A stretch of DNA of 64,000 bases from Vibrio rumoiensis 1S-45 (lineage in GTDB: Bacteria; Pseudomonadota; Gammaproteobacteria; Enterobacterales; Vibrionaceae). Shown piece by piece: positions 27,756 through 38,986 of this stretch. Below the pieces are notes generated by a model. That model was not told the origin of the DNA and ran no database searches. It was given only the letters and a program-made list of their open reading frames with translations. The position numbers and the translations under genes were made by a program. The DNA lies in NCBI RefSeq assembly GCF_000286955.2, contig NZ_AJYK02000024.1, positions 1-64,000 of the forward strand. Direction: 5' to 3'. Within the stretch, counting starts at the first letter, position 1. Each line of letters starts with the position of its first letter.

Positions 27756-29174
27756 TTATTTTAAAAAGAAGCGGTTGAATACCTTCAAAGCTAACTTTTT
27801 GTTCTTCATAATGAAATGATTACGAGGCAACCAGCTAGGCGTATGAAAAACCGTTTTGGCATGGCTAAAGGTGTGAAAGCCTTCAATGCCATGATAATGC
27901 CCAATCCCCGACTGGCCGACCCCTCCAAATGGTGCGTCTTCTGCTCCAACATGCAATACCGTGTCATTAATGGCAACGCCGCCACTATGGGTAGTGCTTG
28001 TGACCTTTTGAATAAGCTCTTTGTCTTCCGACATTAAATACAACGCTAAAGGACGCTCACCTCGGTTAATATAGCCAATCACATCATCAATATTTTGATA
28101 AGGCATAATAGGTAAAATAGGGCCAAAGATTTCTTCTTGCATTAATGCCATATCATCAGAAATTTCAGTCACCAAATGAGGCAACAAACATCTATCTTGT
28201 TGGCTAGTATCCCACTCGACTGTATGGATCTTTGCTCCTTTCTCTTTGGCATCAACAAGGTATTGCTCTAGTCTGTCAAATTGTCGCTGATTAATGATCT
28301 GGGTAAACTTGTTCAATTTTTTCTTTTGGGCGTAATACAATTTGAAACGATCTAAGAATAATTGTACAAAATTATCGACCAGATCTTGCGGTACAAAGGC
28401 GTAATCGGGTGATACGCAAATTTGACCAGCATTAAGGCATTTACCAAATAAAATGGCATCCACTGCTTTAACTAAATTAGCATCTTGCGCCACGATCACC
28501 GGTGATTTTCCACCCAACTCTAAGGTAATTGGCGTTAAAGTATCGGCTGCTGCTTTAGCAACAAAGCGCCCGACAGAAGTTGAACCGGTAAACAGTAAGT
28601 GATCAAATGGCAGTTGGCTAAACGCTTGAGCTGTGTCTGCCTCCCCTTCCACAACCTCAACATCGTGCGGTAATACTTTCAAAATATCAGTGATTACACG
28701 GTTGGTTTTAGGGGTAAATTCACTCAGTTTAAGCATCACTTTATTGCCAGCTGCAATTGCTGTCACCAAAGGAGCTAAACTTAAAATCACAGGAAAATTC
28801 CAAGGTGAAATAATGCCAACCACACCTAAAGGCTGATATTGCACTTTAATTTTAGACGGTGCAAAAACCAAACCAGCATGACGCTTACTCGGTTTCATCC
28901 ATTGAGTAATATGCTTCAAGCTATAATTAATGTGCGTGACTGTCGGCATAATGTCCGCCATTACAGAATCAAATTCAGAGCGGTAACCAAAATCTTCACT
29001 CAAGGCACTGACCAAAGCTTCTCTATGTGACAACAATGATTTTTTAAGTGTGACTAACTTATCCTTTCTCACGTCTGCATTAGGAAAAGGACTGGCATTG
29101 AATTCTTTGCGTAATTGGATAAGTTGATTATTTAATGGATTGATATATTCAACCTCGGTCGCCACATTCATCAT
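27756..29174 (-). CDS. coniferyl-aldehyde-dehydrogenase-type ALDH
   Basis: The 472-residue NAD(P)-dependent aldehyde dehydrogenase has ISPWNFPVILSLAPLVTAIA, base Glu in ITLELGGKSPVIV and catalytic Cys in CLNAGQICVSPDY. The short length, the absence of the usual N-terminal extension and the hydrophobic basic C-terminus (NHFIMKNKKLALKVFNRFFL) fit the class 3/CalB group, which act on aromatic or medium- to long-chain aldehydes and may touch the membrane. The start is preceded by GAAGGAGAA. A dispersed repeat lies in its upstream region. Confidence 0.85.
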   Translation of the reverse strand: MMNVATEVEYINPLNNQLIQLRKEFNASPFPNADVRKDKLVTLKKSLLSHREALVSALSEDFGYRSEFDSVMADIMPTVTHINYSLKHITQWMKPSKRHAGLVFAPSKIKVQYQPLGVVGIISPWNFPVILSLAPLVTAIAAGNKVMLKLSEFTPKTNRVITDILKVLPHDVEVVEGEADTAQAFSQLPFDHLLFTGSTSVGRFVAKAAADTLTPITLELGGKSPVIVAQDANLVKAVDAILFGKCLNAGQICVSPDYAFVPQDLVDNFVQLFLDRFKLYYAQKKKLNKFTQIINQRQFDRLEQYLVDAKEKGAKIHTVEWDTSQQDRCLLPHLVTEISDDMALMQEEIFGPILPIMPYQNIDDVIGYINRGERPLALYLMSEDKELIQKVTSTTHSGGVAINDTVLHVGAEDAPFGGVGQSGIGHYHGIEGFHTFSHAKTVFHTPSWLPRNHFIMKNKKLALKVFNRFFLK

Positions 29175-29195
29175 TATTTCTCCTTCAGCTGTAAC

Positions 29196-29275
29196 TATAC
29201 CTAAGTGACTTCAAGAGGCAGCGATGGAGTGAATGAACGTAGCCAAAAAACTGCAGCTTCAAGTAAGGAAGATAT
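29196..29275 (-). repeat. dispersed Vibrio intergenic repeat, copy 2 (long form)
   Basis: It begins TATACCTAAGTGACTTCAAG (29196-29215), the reverse complement of the core at 5053 and 50803, and continues through GAATGAACGTAGCC and CAGCTTCAAGTAAGGA to about 29275. The longer version looks like a complete element with two CTTCAAG segments. It lies between the ALDH and kinase genes. Confidence 0.5.
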
Positions 29276-29373
29276 AACCATATTGTTAGTATTATCAGGA
29301 AACCTCAAGCTTTCACGGCAACTATTATTTCAAATTGCCGCAGATCCAACAGTATTGATACTTCACCAGCATA

Positions 29374-31059
29374 TTATTGGTCATTAAACCAGCTCGGCAC
29401 CATCACATTCAACGATCTTGGTTGAACTCGAATGGTCAACTTTTTGGTTTCATACAACTCACCATCAATCACATATTTAAACGGCTGATCGCTAAATACT
29501 TGCACTTCTTTCGCTTGTTTATGAATAAAACCAATCGGCTCTGCGGTAGGTAATAACCCAGATAAAGCCAATTCAGACAAGGACAACAAACGCCCAGTCA
29601 CACTTTCATGGCTTGGCAGGTAAGTAATATCCATGATGCCGTCTTGTAAATCCGGCTCGCCACCACCTTGCGCTAAGAGCGTAGTAAATGGCGCAGCGTT
29701 GGCAATCACTAAACTACTAACTTCTAACGATTCAGGATCATGTTGATCTAATTTCATATTAATATGGAGTGTATCGTTATTGGCAATCGCGCCCCATAAC
29801 CCCTTCAAATACGCCAGCTGACCGTCATTATTTTTTTCTTCACGCTCTGCATATTCGATCATTTGTTGCTCAAACCCAATTCCTGCCACCAACAACATCA
29901 GATCGTCATTACATAAAGCAGTATCAATTTGTGTAATTTCACCATTTAAGATCGCGCCACAAGCGGTTTCTACAGGAATGATTTTATTTTCAATACCATA
30001 CAGAACATGACAAAGGGCATTGGCTGTTCCTAGAGGCAAAATACCTAACACGGTATCAGTATGAACGATCTGGCTCGCCACTTCTGTTACGGTTCCATCA
30101 CCTCCACCAGCAATAATGAATGATGCATTGGCTTCCACCGCCTCTTTTGCCCATTGCGTTGCTGAAATATCCGGAGTGGTTTCTCTAAGTTCTACTTGGT
30201 ATTTTTCTTTTACTTTTTGCAAGATTTCTTCTTTGTATATTCCCCATTTGCCACCACCTGATACTGGATTCACAATCATCCAAACTGTGTTAGTTTTTGA
30301 GAAACTAGGCTGATTTTCAATACTTGATTCTTTGGTGGTGTCATTTTTTTTCGTAAACGCTTTTTCTTTATTTAAGGTAGTTAACATGGCCATCTGTTCC
30401 TTATTCAAACTTGCTGTACTACGAATGGAGTGAATTTTTTCCATCACATCTTCAATGCTCAACTGTGGGTACCTACGTAACAAATACGCGGCTAAAACAA
30501 ACACCGACCGCCCACGCCCTAATGCACAATGCACCACCACTTTTTTAGAATCGGCTAATTGCACATCCATCCAATCTAATGCTTTTAATAATTTACGTTT
30601 TGAAGGCACTTTGTGGTCTAAAACCGGTAAATTAAAATACTGAAATTCTCGAATCGCTTTGCCACTTTCAAGACCTCTGAATTCAGCTGTAATATCCAAA
30701 ATGCTACCAATGCCTTGAGCATGTAATTCGTCTAAATCTTTATGAAGTAATCGCCTGGCTAAATAAAGTTGCGGATCAATGCGTTGAATAGGGGCGACTG
30801 AATCGTGTTTTCTTGCCCAATAATTATAATAATGCACACCGATAAGAAACGGCGCTAACACCAATTGAATGCCATTAGGGATCACCCCATTGGGACTTTT
30901 ACGAAATAAATGAGGAAAATTACACCAATAAGCAATACTGACGACTGAAAGGGATAACGCAATCCATGCTAATGGAATCGATAACCAAAAGTTGGGGCAA
31001 AGTAATGCCAACACATAAAATAAAATACTTCCTGCAACGTAGTATTTTGTCACTATCAT
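29374..31059 (-). CDS. fusion of dual-specificity phosphatase and diacylglycerol-kinase-type lipid kinase
   Basis: The 561-residue protein has two membrane helices (about 8-46 and a re-entrant stretch near 63-80), a dual-specificity phosphatase domain (about 90-235; P-loop VHCALGRGRS with nucleophile C178, and D148 in VLDHKVPS as likely acid), a short linker, and a DAGK catalytic domain (about 257-555; NPVSGGG, IIAGGGDGTVTEVAS at 315-329, LPLGTANALCH). The kinase half resembles YegS/BmrU and would phosphorylate a lipid; the phosphatase half may dephosphorylate a phospholipid such as phosphatidylglycerophosphate, as membrane-bound PTPMT-like enzymes do. GGAGG precedes the ATG. The fusion recurs in proteobacteria; its reaction is inferred. 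Confidence 0.85.
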   Translation of the reverse strand: MIVTKYYVAGSILFYVLALLCPNFWLSIPLAWIALSLSVVSIAYWCNFPHLFRKSPNGVIPNGIQLVLAPFLIGVHYYNYWARKHDSVAPIQRIDPQLYLARRLLHKDLDELHAQGIGSILDITAEFRGLESGKAIREFQYFNLPVLDHKVPSKRKLLKALDWMDVQLADSKKVVVHCALGRGRSVFVLAAYLLRRYPQLSIEDVMEKIHSIRSTASLNKEQMAMLTTLNKEKAFTKKNDTTKESSIENQPSFSKTNTVWMIVNPVSGGGKWGIYKEEILQKVKEKYQVELRETTPDISATQWAKEAVEANASFIIAGGGDGTVTEVASQIVHTDTVLGILPLGTANALCHVLYGIENKIIPVETACGAILNGEITQIDTALCNDDLMLLVAGIGFEQQMIEYAEREEKNNDGQLAYLKGLWGAIANNDTLHINMKLDQHDPESLEVSSLVIANAAPFTTLLAQGGGEPDLQDGIMDITYLPSHESVTGRLLSLSELALSGLLPTAEPIGFIHKQAKEVQVFSDQPFKYVIDGELYETKKLTIRVQPRSLNVMVPSWFNDQ

Positions 31060-32791
<1,732 letters not shown>

Positions 32792-32837
32792 AGCCTAACT
32801 AAAGCGTGTACCCGTGATATTGGGTAGCAGCTGATAA

Positions 32838-32863
32838 GGCGTCCGACTATGGACGCCTTTTTT
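32838..32863 (+). terminator. intra-operon terminator between potF and potG
   Basis: The perfect stem GGCGTCC/GGACGCC (32838-32844 with 32851-32857) is followed by a T tract (32858-32863). It probably ends most transcripts after potF, giving an excess of binding protein over transporter. Confidence 0.85.
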
Positions 32864-32894
32864 CTTGAATAAAAAGTAACAGGAATTTAATAGC

Positions 32895-34046
32895 ATGGTT
32901 ATTACCTCCAGTGCCTATAAAAAAGCGTTAGAGCGCCAATCGAAACCAAAAGAAGTACTGGTGAAGATTGATCGTGTCAGTAAGCAGTTTGACGACACCA
33001 TTGCCGTCGATAACGTTTCACTTAGCATTAATAAAGGCGAGATCTTTGCTTTGCTTGGTGGCTCTGGATCGGGTAAATCCACCCTATTGCGTATGTTGGC
33101 TGGATTTGAAAAGCCAACCGAAGGTCGCATTATTTTGGACGGCGTCGATATTACCGATATGGCGCCTTATGATCGCCCAATTAATATGATGTTTCAGTCG
33201 TATGCATTATTCCCACACATGAGCGTGGAACAAAACATCGCGTTTGGCTTGAAGCAAGATTCACTGCCAAAAGAAGAAATAAAAGCACGCGTAGAGGAAA
33301 TGCTGAAACTGGTGCACATGACGCAATATGCGAAACGTAAACCGCACCAGCTTTCTGGGGGTCAACGTCAGCGTGTGGCTTTGGCTCGCTCATTAGCCAA
33401 GCGCCCAAAATTGTTATTGCTCGACGAACCAATGGGCGCACTGGATAAAAAACTGCGCTCACAAATGCAATTAGAATTGGTCGAGATCATTGAACGTGTG
33501 GGCGTAACGTGCGTGATGGTAACCCATGATCAAGAAGAAGCGATGACCATGGCGCAACGTGTCGCCATCATGCATTTAGGGTGCATTGAGCAAATCGGTA
33601 GCCCGATGGACATTTACGAAACACCCGTCAACCGTTTGGTGTGTGAGTTCATTGGTAACGTGAACTTATTTGATGGCATGTTGGTAGAAGATGAACAAGA
33701 TCACGCCACCATTGCGTGTGTGGATTTATCGCAACCGATTTATGTCGGGCATGGTATTAGCTCGCAAGCTGAGAACAAAAAAGTGACCTACGCATTGCGC
33801 CCTGAAAAGCTCTTGATGAGTACGTCTCTGCCGAATGATTTAGTTCACCCTGACTTCAACTGGACAACGGGCGTGGTGTACGACATTGCGTACTTAGGCG
33901 GGCATTCAGTGTATCACATTCAATTGCCGTCTGGAAAAATCGTGCAGGCCTTTATTGCCAACGCAGAACGTCATGGTAAACGCCCAACTTGGGAAGATAA
34001 CGTGTACTTATTCTGGGAAGACGACAGCGGCGTGGTATTGCAATAA
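32895..34046 (+). CDS. potG: putrescine ABC transporter ATPase
   Basis: The 383-residue ATPase has Walker A LLGGSGSGKSTLLR, Q-loop FQSYALFPHMSVEQN, signature LSGGQRQRVALARSLA, Walker B LLLLDEPMGALDKKLR and H-loop VTHDQEEAMTMA. A TOBE-type regulatory domain occupies about residues 260-380. The N-terminal extension before the ABC domain (about 20 residues, ITSSAYKKALERQ) is typical of PotG. It energises uptake through PotH and PotI. Confidence 0.92.
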   Translation: MVITSSAYKKALERQSKPKEVLVKIDRVSKQFDDTIAVDNVSLSINKGEIFALLGGSGSGKSTLLRMLAGFEKPTEGRIILDGVDITDMAPYDRPINMMFQSYALFPHMSVEQNIAFGLKQDSLPKEEIKARVEEMLKLVHMTQYAKRKPHQLSGGQRQRVALARSLAKRPKLLLLDEPMGALDKKLRSQMQLELVEIIERVGVTCVMVTHDQEEAMTMAQRVAIMHLGCIEQIGSPMDIYETPVNRLVCEFIGNVNLFDGMLVEDEQDHATIACVDLSQPIYVGHGISSQAENKKVTYALRPEKLLMSTSLPNDLVHPDFNWTTGVVYDIAYLGGHSVYHIQLPSGKIVQAFIANAERHGKRPTWEDNVYLFWEDDSGVVLQ

Positions 34047-34106
34047 CGCTTCATGCGCTCAAGGCATTAACCTAAGCAAAAAAGTCATTACATTAAAGGC
34101 ATTACG

Positions 34107-35018
34107 ATGAATACAAGCCTATTCAACAAATGGCAAATCGATAAAAAAATTGGCAGAAAGTTAGTCATTGGCATTCCGTTCTTTTGGCTATTTACTTTCT
34201 TTTTACTGCCGTTTGTTATCGTATTAAAGATAAGTTTTTCACAAGCAGACGTGGCGATACCGCCATACACAGAATTAGTCAGCTGGGCGGATGAACAAAT
34301 CACCATCTTACTTAACATGGGTAACTACCTATTGTTGAGTGATGATGCGTTGTATTTAGCGGCTTATCTCAGCTCGCTAAAAATGGCGTTCATTAGCACC
34401 TTAGCTTGCTTATTAATTGGCTACCCAATGGCCTATGCGATTTCTAAAGCCAACAAAGAAACGCAGACCATTTTGTTACTTTTGATCATGATGCCAACGT
34501 GGACGGCGATTTTAATTCGTGTGTATGCGTGGATGGGGATTTTAAGCAATAACGGCTTATTAAATGGCTTCTTATTGCATTTAGGGGTGATTCACGAACC
34601 CTTGCAAATTCTCAATACGGATTTAGCGGTGTACATCGGGATCGTATATTCCTATTTGCCGTTTATGGTGTTGCCACTGTACGCCAACCTAGCAAAGCAC
34701 GATCAAAGCTTGCTAGAAGCCGCATCGGACTTAGGTTGCCGTAATGTCTCGACTTTCTGGCAAATCACAGTGCCACTGTCGAAAAGCGGCATCATTGCAG
34801 GGTGTATGTTGGTGTTTATTCCGGTGGTGGGTGAATTTGTGATCCCAGAATTACTCGGTGGCCCAGATACCTTAATGATCGGTAAAGTGTTATGGCAAGA
34901 GTTCTTCAATAACCGTGATTGGCCTGTTGCTGCCGCATTAGCGGTGATCATGCTAGTGGTATTGATGATCCCAATTATTTTCTTTAATCGCACTCAAGCC
35001 AAAGCGCTCGAAGGTTAA
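34107..35018 (+). CDS. potH: putrescine ABC transporter permease PotH
   Basis: This 303-residue permease has six hydrophobic helices; the ATPase coupling (EAA) loop is LLEAASDLGCRNVSTFWQIT. The first helix is preceded by a basic cytoplasmic tail. Spacing to potG is 60 bp and to potI 33 bp. It forms the membrane channel with PotI. Confidence 0.92.
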   Translation: MNTSLFNKWQIDKKIGRKLVIGIPFFWLFTFFLLPFVIVLKISFSQADVAIPPYTELVSWADEQITILLNMGNYLLLSDDALYLAAYLSSLKMAFISTLACLLIGYPMAYAISKANKETQTILLLLIMMPTWTAILIRVYAWMGILSNNGLLNGFLLHLGVIHEPLQILNTDLAVYIGIVYSYLPFMVLPLYANLAKHDQSLLEAASDLGCRNVSTFWQITVPLSKSGIIAGCMLVFIPVVGEFVIPELLGGPDTLMIGKVLWQEFFNNRDWPVAAALAVIMLVVLMIPIIFFNRTQAKALEG

Positions 35019-35051
35019 AGCAAGCAACAATCGTTTTAAGGAAAAACTGAA

Positions 35052-35897
35052 ATGAAACGTTTTGGCTTTGCAAATTTGATGCTGGTTCTAGGGTTAGTTT
35101 TCATTTACTTGCCACTGGTCATCATGGTGATTTACTCATTTAACGCTTCCAAACTGGTGACGGTGTGGGGGGGATGGTCAACCCAATGGTATGGCTCATT
35201 ATGGCAAAACACTCAGTTAATGGGCTCGGTATTTCGTTCATTAGAGATCGCCTTTTACACCGCCATTTCTGCGGTGGCTTTAGGCACTATGGCGGCTTTT
35301 GTGTTAACGCGCATTCCACGCTTTCATGGTAAAACCTTATTTGGTGGCATGGTCACCGCGCCATTGGTGATGCCAGAAGTGATCACAGGTTTGTCTTTGT
35401 TGCTGCTATTTGTTGCGATGAACAACCTCATCGGTTGGCCAGTCGAGCGCGGTATGATGACCATTTGGATCGCTCACACTACTTTTACCAGTTCGTATGT
35501 GGCGATATTAGTGTCTTCCCGCTTGCGTGAGTTGGATATTTCCATGGAAGAAGCGGCAATGGATTTAGGAGCGAAACCTTGGAAGGTGTTCTTTCAAATC
35601 ACCATACCAATGATCACGCCATCACTGGTTGCCGGTGGCATGATGGCGTTTGCCCTCTCACTGGATGATTTAGTGTTGGCAAGCTTTGTCTCTGGCCCTG
35701 GAGCCACCACCCTACCGATGGAGATCTTCTCTTCCGTTCGTCTTGGTGTGAAACCTGAGATCAATGCGATTGCCAGTATCATTTTGTTGTGTGTATCGCT
35801 TTTCACCTTCATAACTTGGTTTGTGATGGCAAGAGCTGAAAAACGCCGCAAGAAAGAGATTTACCAAAGCAAGAAGGCGTTTGTGGTCGCTCAATAA
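35052..35897 (+). CDS. potI: putrescine ABC transporter permease PotI
   Basis: The 281-residue permease has six helices and the coupling loop SMEEAAMDLGAKPWKVFFQI, typical of PotI/PotC. AAGGAA lies just upstream of ATG 35052. It is the last gene of the operon, followed by a strong terminator. Confidence 0.92.
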   Translation: MKRFGFANLMLVLGLVFIYLPLVIMVIYSFNASKLVTVWGGWSTQWYGSLWQNTQLMGSVFRSLEIAFYTAISAVALGTMAAFVLTRIPRFHGKTLFGGMVTAPLVMPEVITGLSLLLLFVAMNNLIGWPVERGMMTIWIAHTTFTSSYVAILVSSRLRELDISMEEAAMDLGAKPWKVFFQITIPMITPSLVAGGMMAFALSLDDLVLASFVSGPGATTLPMEIFSSVRLGVKPEINAIASIILLCVSLFTFITWFVMARAEKRRKKEIYQSKKAFVVAQ

Positions 35898-35936
35898 GCG
35901 CCAACACTCGCAAGCATCAACTAAAACAACCACCTT

Positions 35937-35965
35937 AAAGGGCATCCATGTGATGCCCTTTTTGC
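35937..35965 (+). terminator. terminator of the potFGHI operon
   Basis: AAGGGCATC (35938-35946) pairs with GATGCCCTT (35952-35960) and is followed by T residues. Confidence 0.88.
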
Positions 35966-36060
35966 TTTCTTTTAATTTTCACTCCAATACTGCTCTATAA
36001 ATGAAACCTATTCGATGTTGATCAGGTCTTATAAATGATGACAAACAAAAGAGGTGTTCC

Positions 36061-36618
36061 ATGATCAAACAAGTGGCATTAAGTGGAAGTTGTTATTGGT
36101 GCATGGAGGCCATATTTCAGTCACTAAAAGGTATTACTCATGTGAACCAAGGTTGGATCGCTAAAAAAGACCCAACTATCACAGGTTCACATACTTCCAA
36201 TGAACCGTCTTATCACGAACCTACTTATGAAGCTGTTTTGATCACATACGATCCAAGCATCATTCCGCTTGAGGTGATCATCGACATTCATATTCATACC
36301 CACAGCAGTACCCATCAACATGCACTGCGCAGTCGTTATCCAAGCGCGGTGTATGCGTATGACGCAGATGACTTGGTTATGATTGAAACGATACTTCACC
36401 AGTTCAAAAAAAGGTTTGAATCGACTCTGCTCACTCAAGCATTCATGGCGGGAAATTTCATACCTTCCAAGCAAAGCATGCAAGATTACTTTTATAGCAA
36501 TCCTGATAAACCGTTTTGCCAAACGATCATCAGCCCTAAATTACGAAAGTTAATGTCGGAATATGCTTCTTGGGTCGATAACCGTAAAAAAGTTCAGCTA
36601 GAAACGTCAGAATTTTAG
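36061..36618 (+). CDS. MsrA-like peptide-methionine sulfoxide reductase paralogue
   Basis: The 185-residue protein has the MsrA fold: the nucleophile motif appears as GSCYWCMEAIFQ (C11; family consensus GCFWC..E), followed by SYHEPTYEAVLITYDPSIIP and the HTHSSTHQHALRSRYPSAVY segment that matches the MsrA 'DPTQ.NRQG.D.G.QYRS' block only loosely. It would reduce Met-S-sulfoxide. The divergence around the substrate loop and the lack of the usual C-terminal resolving cysteines suggest a paralogue with altered activity. AGGTG lies before ATG 36061. Confidence 0.75.
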   Translation: MIKQVALSGSCYWCMEAIFQSLKGITHVNQGWIAKKDPTITGSHTSNEPSYHEPTYEAVLITYDPSIIPLEVIIDIHIHTHSSTHQHALRSRYPSAVYAYDADDLVMIETILHQFKKRFESTLLTQAFMAGNFIPSKQSMQDYFYSNPDKPFCQTIISPKLRKLMSEYASWVDNRKKVQLETSEF

Positions 36619-36821
36619 ATATCACATAACAATAAATCAGAATTGTAACTAGACTTAAGATTACAACGAACCGCTTTGCCTAATACGCAAAAGTTTGATA
36701 GGTTGGAGGGGTAGTGTTTAGTGTTGATGAAACAAACTAAAGATTCAACAGTCTAAACATTAGGATATCAAATCCGAATTTCGCCTTGTTATTTAAGGCT
36801 TTTCAACAGAAGGTATTGTGT

Positions 36822-37181
36822 ATGAAAATAAATATCCAAACGCATCATGTATCCATCAGCGACGACTCACGAGCTGAAATTGAAGGAAAATTCAATAAAA
36901 TATCTTCTCATTTCCCCGACTTAATTAGCTGCGATATCATCATCACAAAACAGCACAACGAACATCACGTTGAAACCTTCACCAACTATGAAGGCGTTCG
37001 TATTTCAGCAAAATCTGAAGATAAAGTGATGTATCCAGCCATTGCCACGGCTGTGAAGAAACTCGAAACCGGGCTTAAAAACCGCAAAGGGCAACTGAAA
37101 GCAGAATTGCACGCGACCCCAACCAGCACCAAGCCAGAAATTGCTTCTGATATCATCCAAGAGATGAAACTCGTCGATTAA
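36822..37181 (+). CDS. ribosome hibernation factor (HPF/RaiA family)
   Basis: From ATG 36822, with AGAAGG upstream, the protein is 119 residues: MKINIQTHHVSISDDSRAEI then EGKFNKISSHFPDL, the S30AE fold of HPF and RaiA, with a basic helix VKKLETGLKNRKGQLKAEL. These proteins bind the decoding centre of the 30S subunit and stop translation in stationary phase or stress. The size and C-terminal tail are closer to RaiA/short HPF than to the long form. A strong terminator follows. Confidence 0.9.
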   Translation: MKINIQTHHVSISDDSRAEIEGKFNKISSHFPDLISCDIIITKQHNEHHVETFTNYEGVRISAKSEDKVMYPAIATAVKKLETGLKNRKGQLKAELHATPTSTKPEIASDIIQEMKLVD

Positions 37182-37216
37182 TACCATAGCGACCATTTCA
37201 CTATTTTATGATGGTA

Positions 37217-37252
37217 TAAAAAAACCGAGCTCTGAATGCTCGGTTTTTTATT
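37217..37252. terminator. bidirectional terminator between raiA-like and LysE-type genes
   Basis: AAAACCGAGC (37221-37230) pairs with GCTCGGTTTT (37238-37247); A and T runs flank both sides, so it serves the convergent genes on both strands. Confidence 0.92.
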
Positions 37253-37273
37253 AGAGGTCACTTCCCCTGAAAA

Positions 37274-37900
37274 TCAACTTCTTGTTATCATCAGTTTAAC
37301 CCCTAACGCAATCATTGCTCCGCCCAATACGCGATCAATCCAATGCCCGCATTGCTTAAACTTCTGGTTGATTCTTGGCCGTGAAAGCAGTGTGACAACC
37401 AAAGCAAACCACGCAAACTGCAATACCATTATCCACGTACCATAAATGGCAATTTGATACATTGGCATATCAGCCGATAGCACCAAGGTAAAAAGAGACA
37501 CAAAATAAATCGGGGCTTTTGGGTTCAAAGCATTACATAAAAACCCCAAACCAATCATTTTCTTAGCAGAATGCTTAACCGCTGGTGGCTTCGCTGATTC
37601 CTCAGAGCTGGACGCTTTCGCTTTTAACCCCTGCCAACCAAGATAAATTAAATAACTGCCACCGAGTACTTTGATCACCCAGAGCAAATTGGCAGAGTTG
37701 GCAATTATCGCCGCCAAACCAAACGCAGAATAAAGAATATGAATCGATAAACCTAGTGCAATACCGACACTACACAACAGACCTGCTTTTTTACCATTTG
37801 ATATAGTTTGTTGCGAAACCAGTATAAAATCCGGCCCTGGCGAAGCGGCGGCCAGTAAGTGAATAGAGGTAATTAAAACTAATCCGTGCCACAAATCCAT
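37274..37900 (-). CDS. LysE/RhtB-family amino acid exporter
   Basis: ATG 37900 is preceded by AAGGAGTTTTCT and gives 208 residues. The ORF can be extended 20 codons upstream, without a site. Six hydrophobic helices and the family motif AAASPGPDFILVSQQTIS (about residues 14-31), with GLGFLCNALNPKAPIYFVSL in the middle, identify LysE/RhtB exporters of homoserine, threonine or other amino acids. The substrate is unknown. The upstream EamA gene is on the same strand 63 bp away, so the two may be cotranscribed. Confidence 0.88.
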   Translation of the reverse strand: MDLWHGLVLITSIHLLAAASPGPDFILVSQQTISNGKKAGLLCSVGIALGLSIHILYSAFGLAAIIANSANLLWVIKVLGGSYLIYLGWQGLKAKASSSEESAKPPAVKHSAKKMIGLGFLCNALNPKAPIYFVSLFTLVLSADMPMYQIAIYGTWIMVLQFAWFALVVTLLSRPRINQKFKQCGHWIDRVLGGAMIALGVKLMITRS

Positions 37901-37963
37901 AGAAAACTCCTTTCCCATCAATATTTTGTATATAAAAACATCAAATAAACTTATATTCAATTG

Positions 37964-38881
37964 TTAATTTTTGCTTTTATTAGTCTCAGCTTGAACTGGC
38001 TTTACTTTTTGAAAACAATACACAGCGATCACCACCACGACAATACCAACCATAGTAATGCCACTCAACTGTTCACCAAAGATCAAATAATCAAACATAA
38101 TGGCCAAAAGAGGTATGCAATAAAACAACACACTTACTTGACTGGCACTGCCACGCTTAAGCATATAAAGCAGCAACATCACAGCGCCAACGGAGACCAC
38201 AATACTCATCCAAAATAATGAAATAAAGAGCTCATTTGTCCACTCAACTTGCCAGTCAGTACATAAGGCAACCACGCTAAATAGCAATAAAGTGAATAAG
38301 TTTTGGTAGACCACCATGCTTTCAATATTCATATTGATGCCTTTTTGCTTGATGGTGCCAAAGGTTAACGACATTAAAGCCAACAAAGCAAACAACAAAC
38401 CTATCACATGTGAAGCATCGATCCCTTTTGCACCTAAAACCGCGATACATAAGCCGATAAAGCCAAGCGCTAACAGAGCATAACCTTGTTTCGACATACT
38501 TTCTTTCGCAAGAAATGGTGTAATAAGCGGCTGAAAGCCTAGTATCATGGTAATCAACCCTGGCGATATTCCGGCATCTATCGACAAAATATAAGTACTC
38601 AGGTAAGCAAACTGTAAAAAGAAACCTACTTTTAATACCGCAATAATCGACGCTTTATCATGGCGAAATAATTCAAACTTTAATTTGGGTTTAATCACCA
38701 GTAGTACAATGGTGGAAAATAGGAAAGTAGCCATTGCTCGTAGGAATAAAAATGTCCAAGGCGAGGCATCCATAAGACCCATTTTTACCATTACCGCCCC
38801 GCTACTCCACATTAATAAAAACAGCAAAGGTGCAGCCGTTTCAAAGCGAATAGGTGAGCGTAAATTTTCAATCCTTTGCAT
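37964..38881 (-). CDS. EamA/DMT-family transporter
   Basis: The 305-residue protein has ten hydrophobic helices in two EamA repeats. The first begins LLFLMWSSGAVMVKMGLMDA and contains FLRAMATFLFSTIVLLV; the second contains SVLFYCIPLLAIMFDYLIFG. The ATG at 38881 follows GGAAGG. It is probably an exporter of small metabolites. It is cotranscribed in direction with the LysE-type gene, and the AraC gene lies 105 bp upstream on the same strand. Confidence 0.85.
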   Translation of the reverse strand: MQRIENLRSPIRFETAAPLLFLLMWSSGAVMVKMGLMDASPWTFLFLRAMATFLFSTIVLLVIKPKLKFELFRHDKASIIAVLKVGFFLQFAYLSTYILSIDAGISPGLITMILGFQPLITPFLAKESMSKQGYALLALGFIGLCIAVLGAKGIDASHVIGLLFALLALMSLTFGTIKQKGINMNIESMVVYQNLFTLLLFSVVALCTDWQVEWTNELFISLFWMSIVVSVGAVMLLLYMLKRGSASQVSVLFYCIPLLAIMFDYLIFGEQLSGITMVGIVVVVIAVYCFQKVKPVQAETNKSKN

Positions 38882-38986
38882 TTTTAACCTTCCGAATCCA
38901 TAACTTTACCCAAGTGAGTTTTCAGTATAAGAATCATTGGTAGATAAAATGTGCTGATCAGACGGTCTTTATGACTAAAGTGATGA

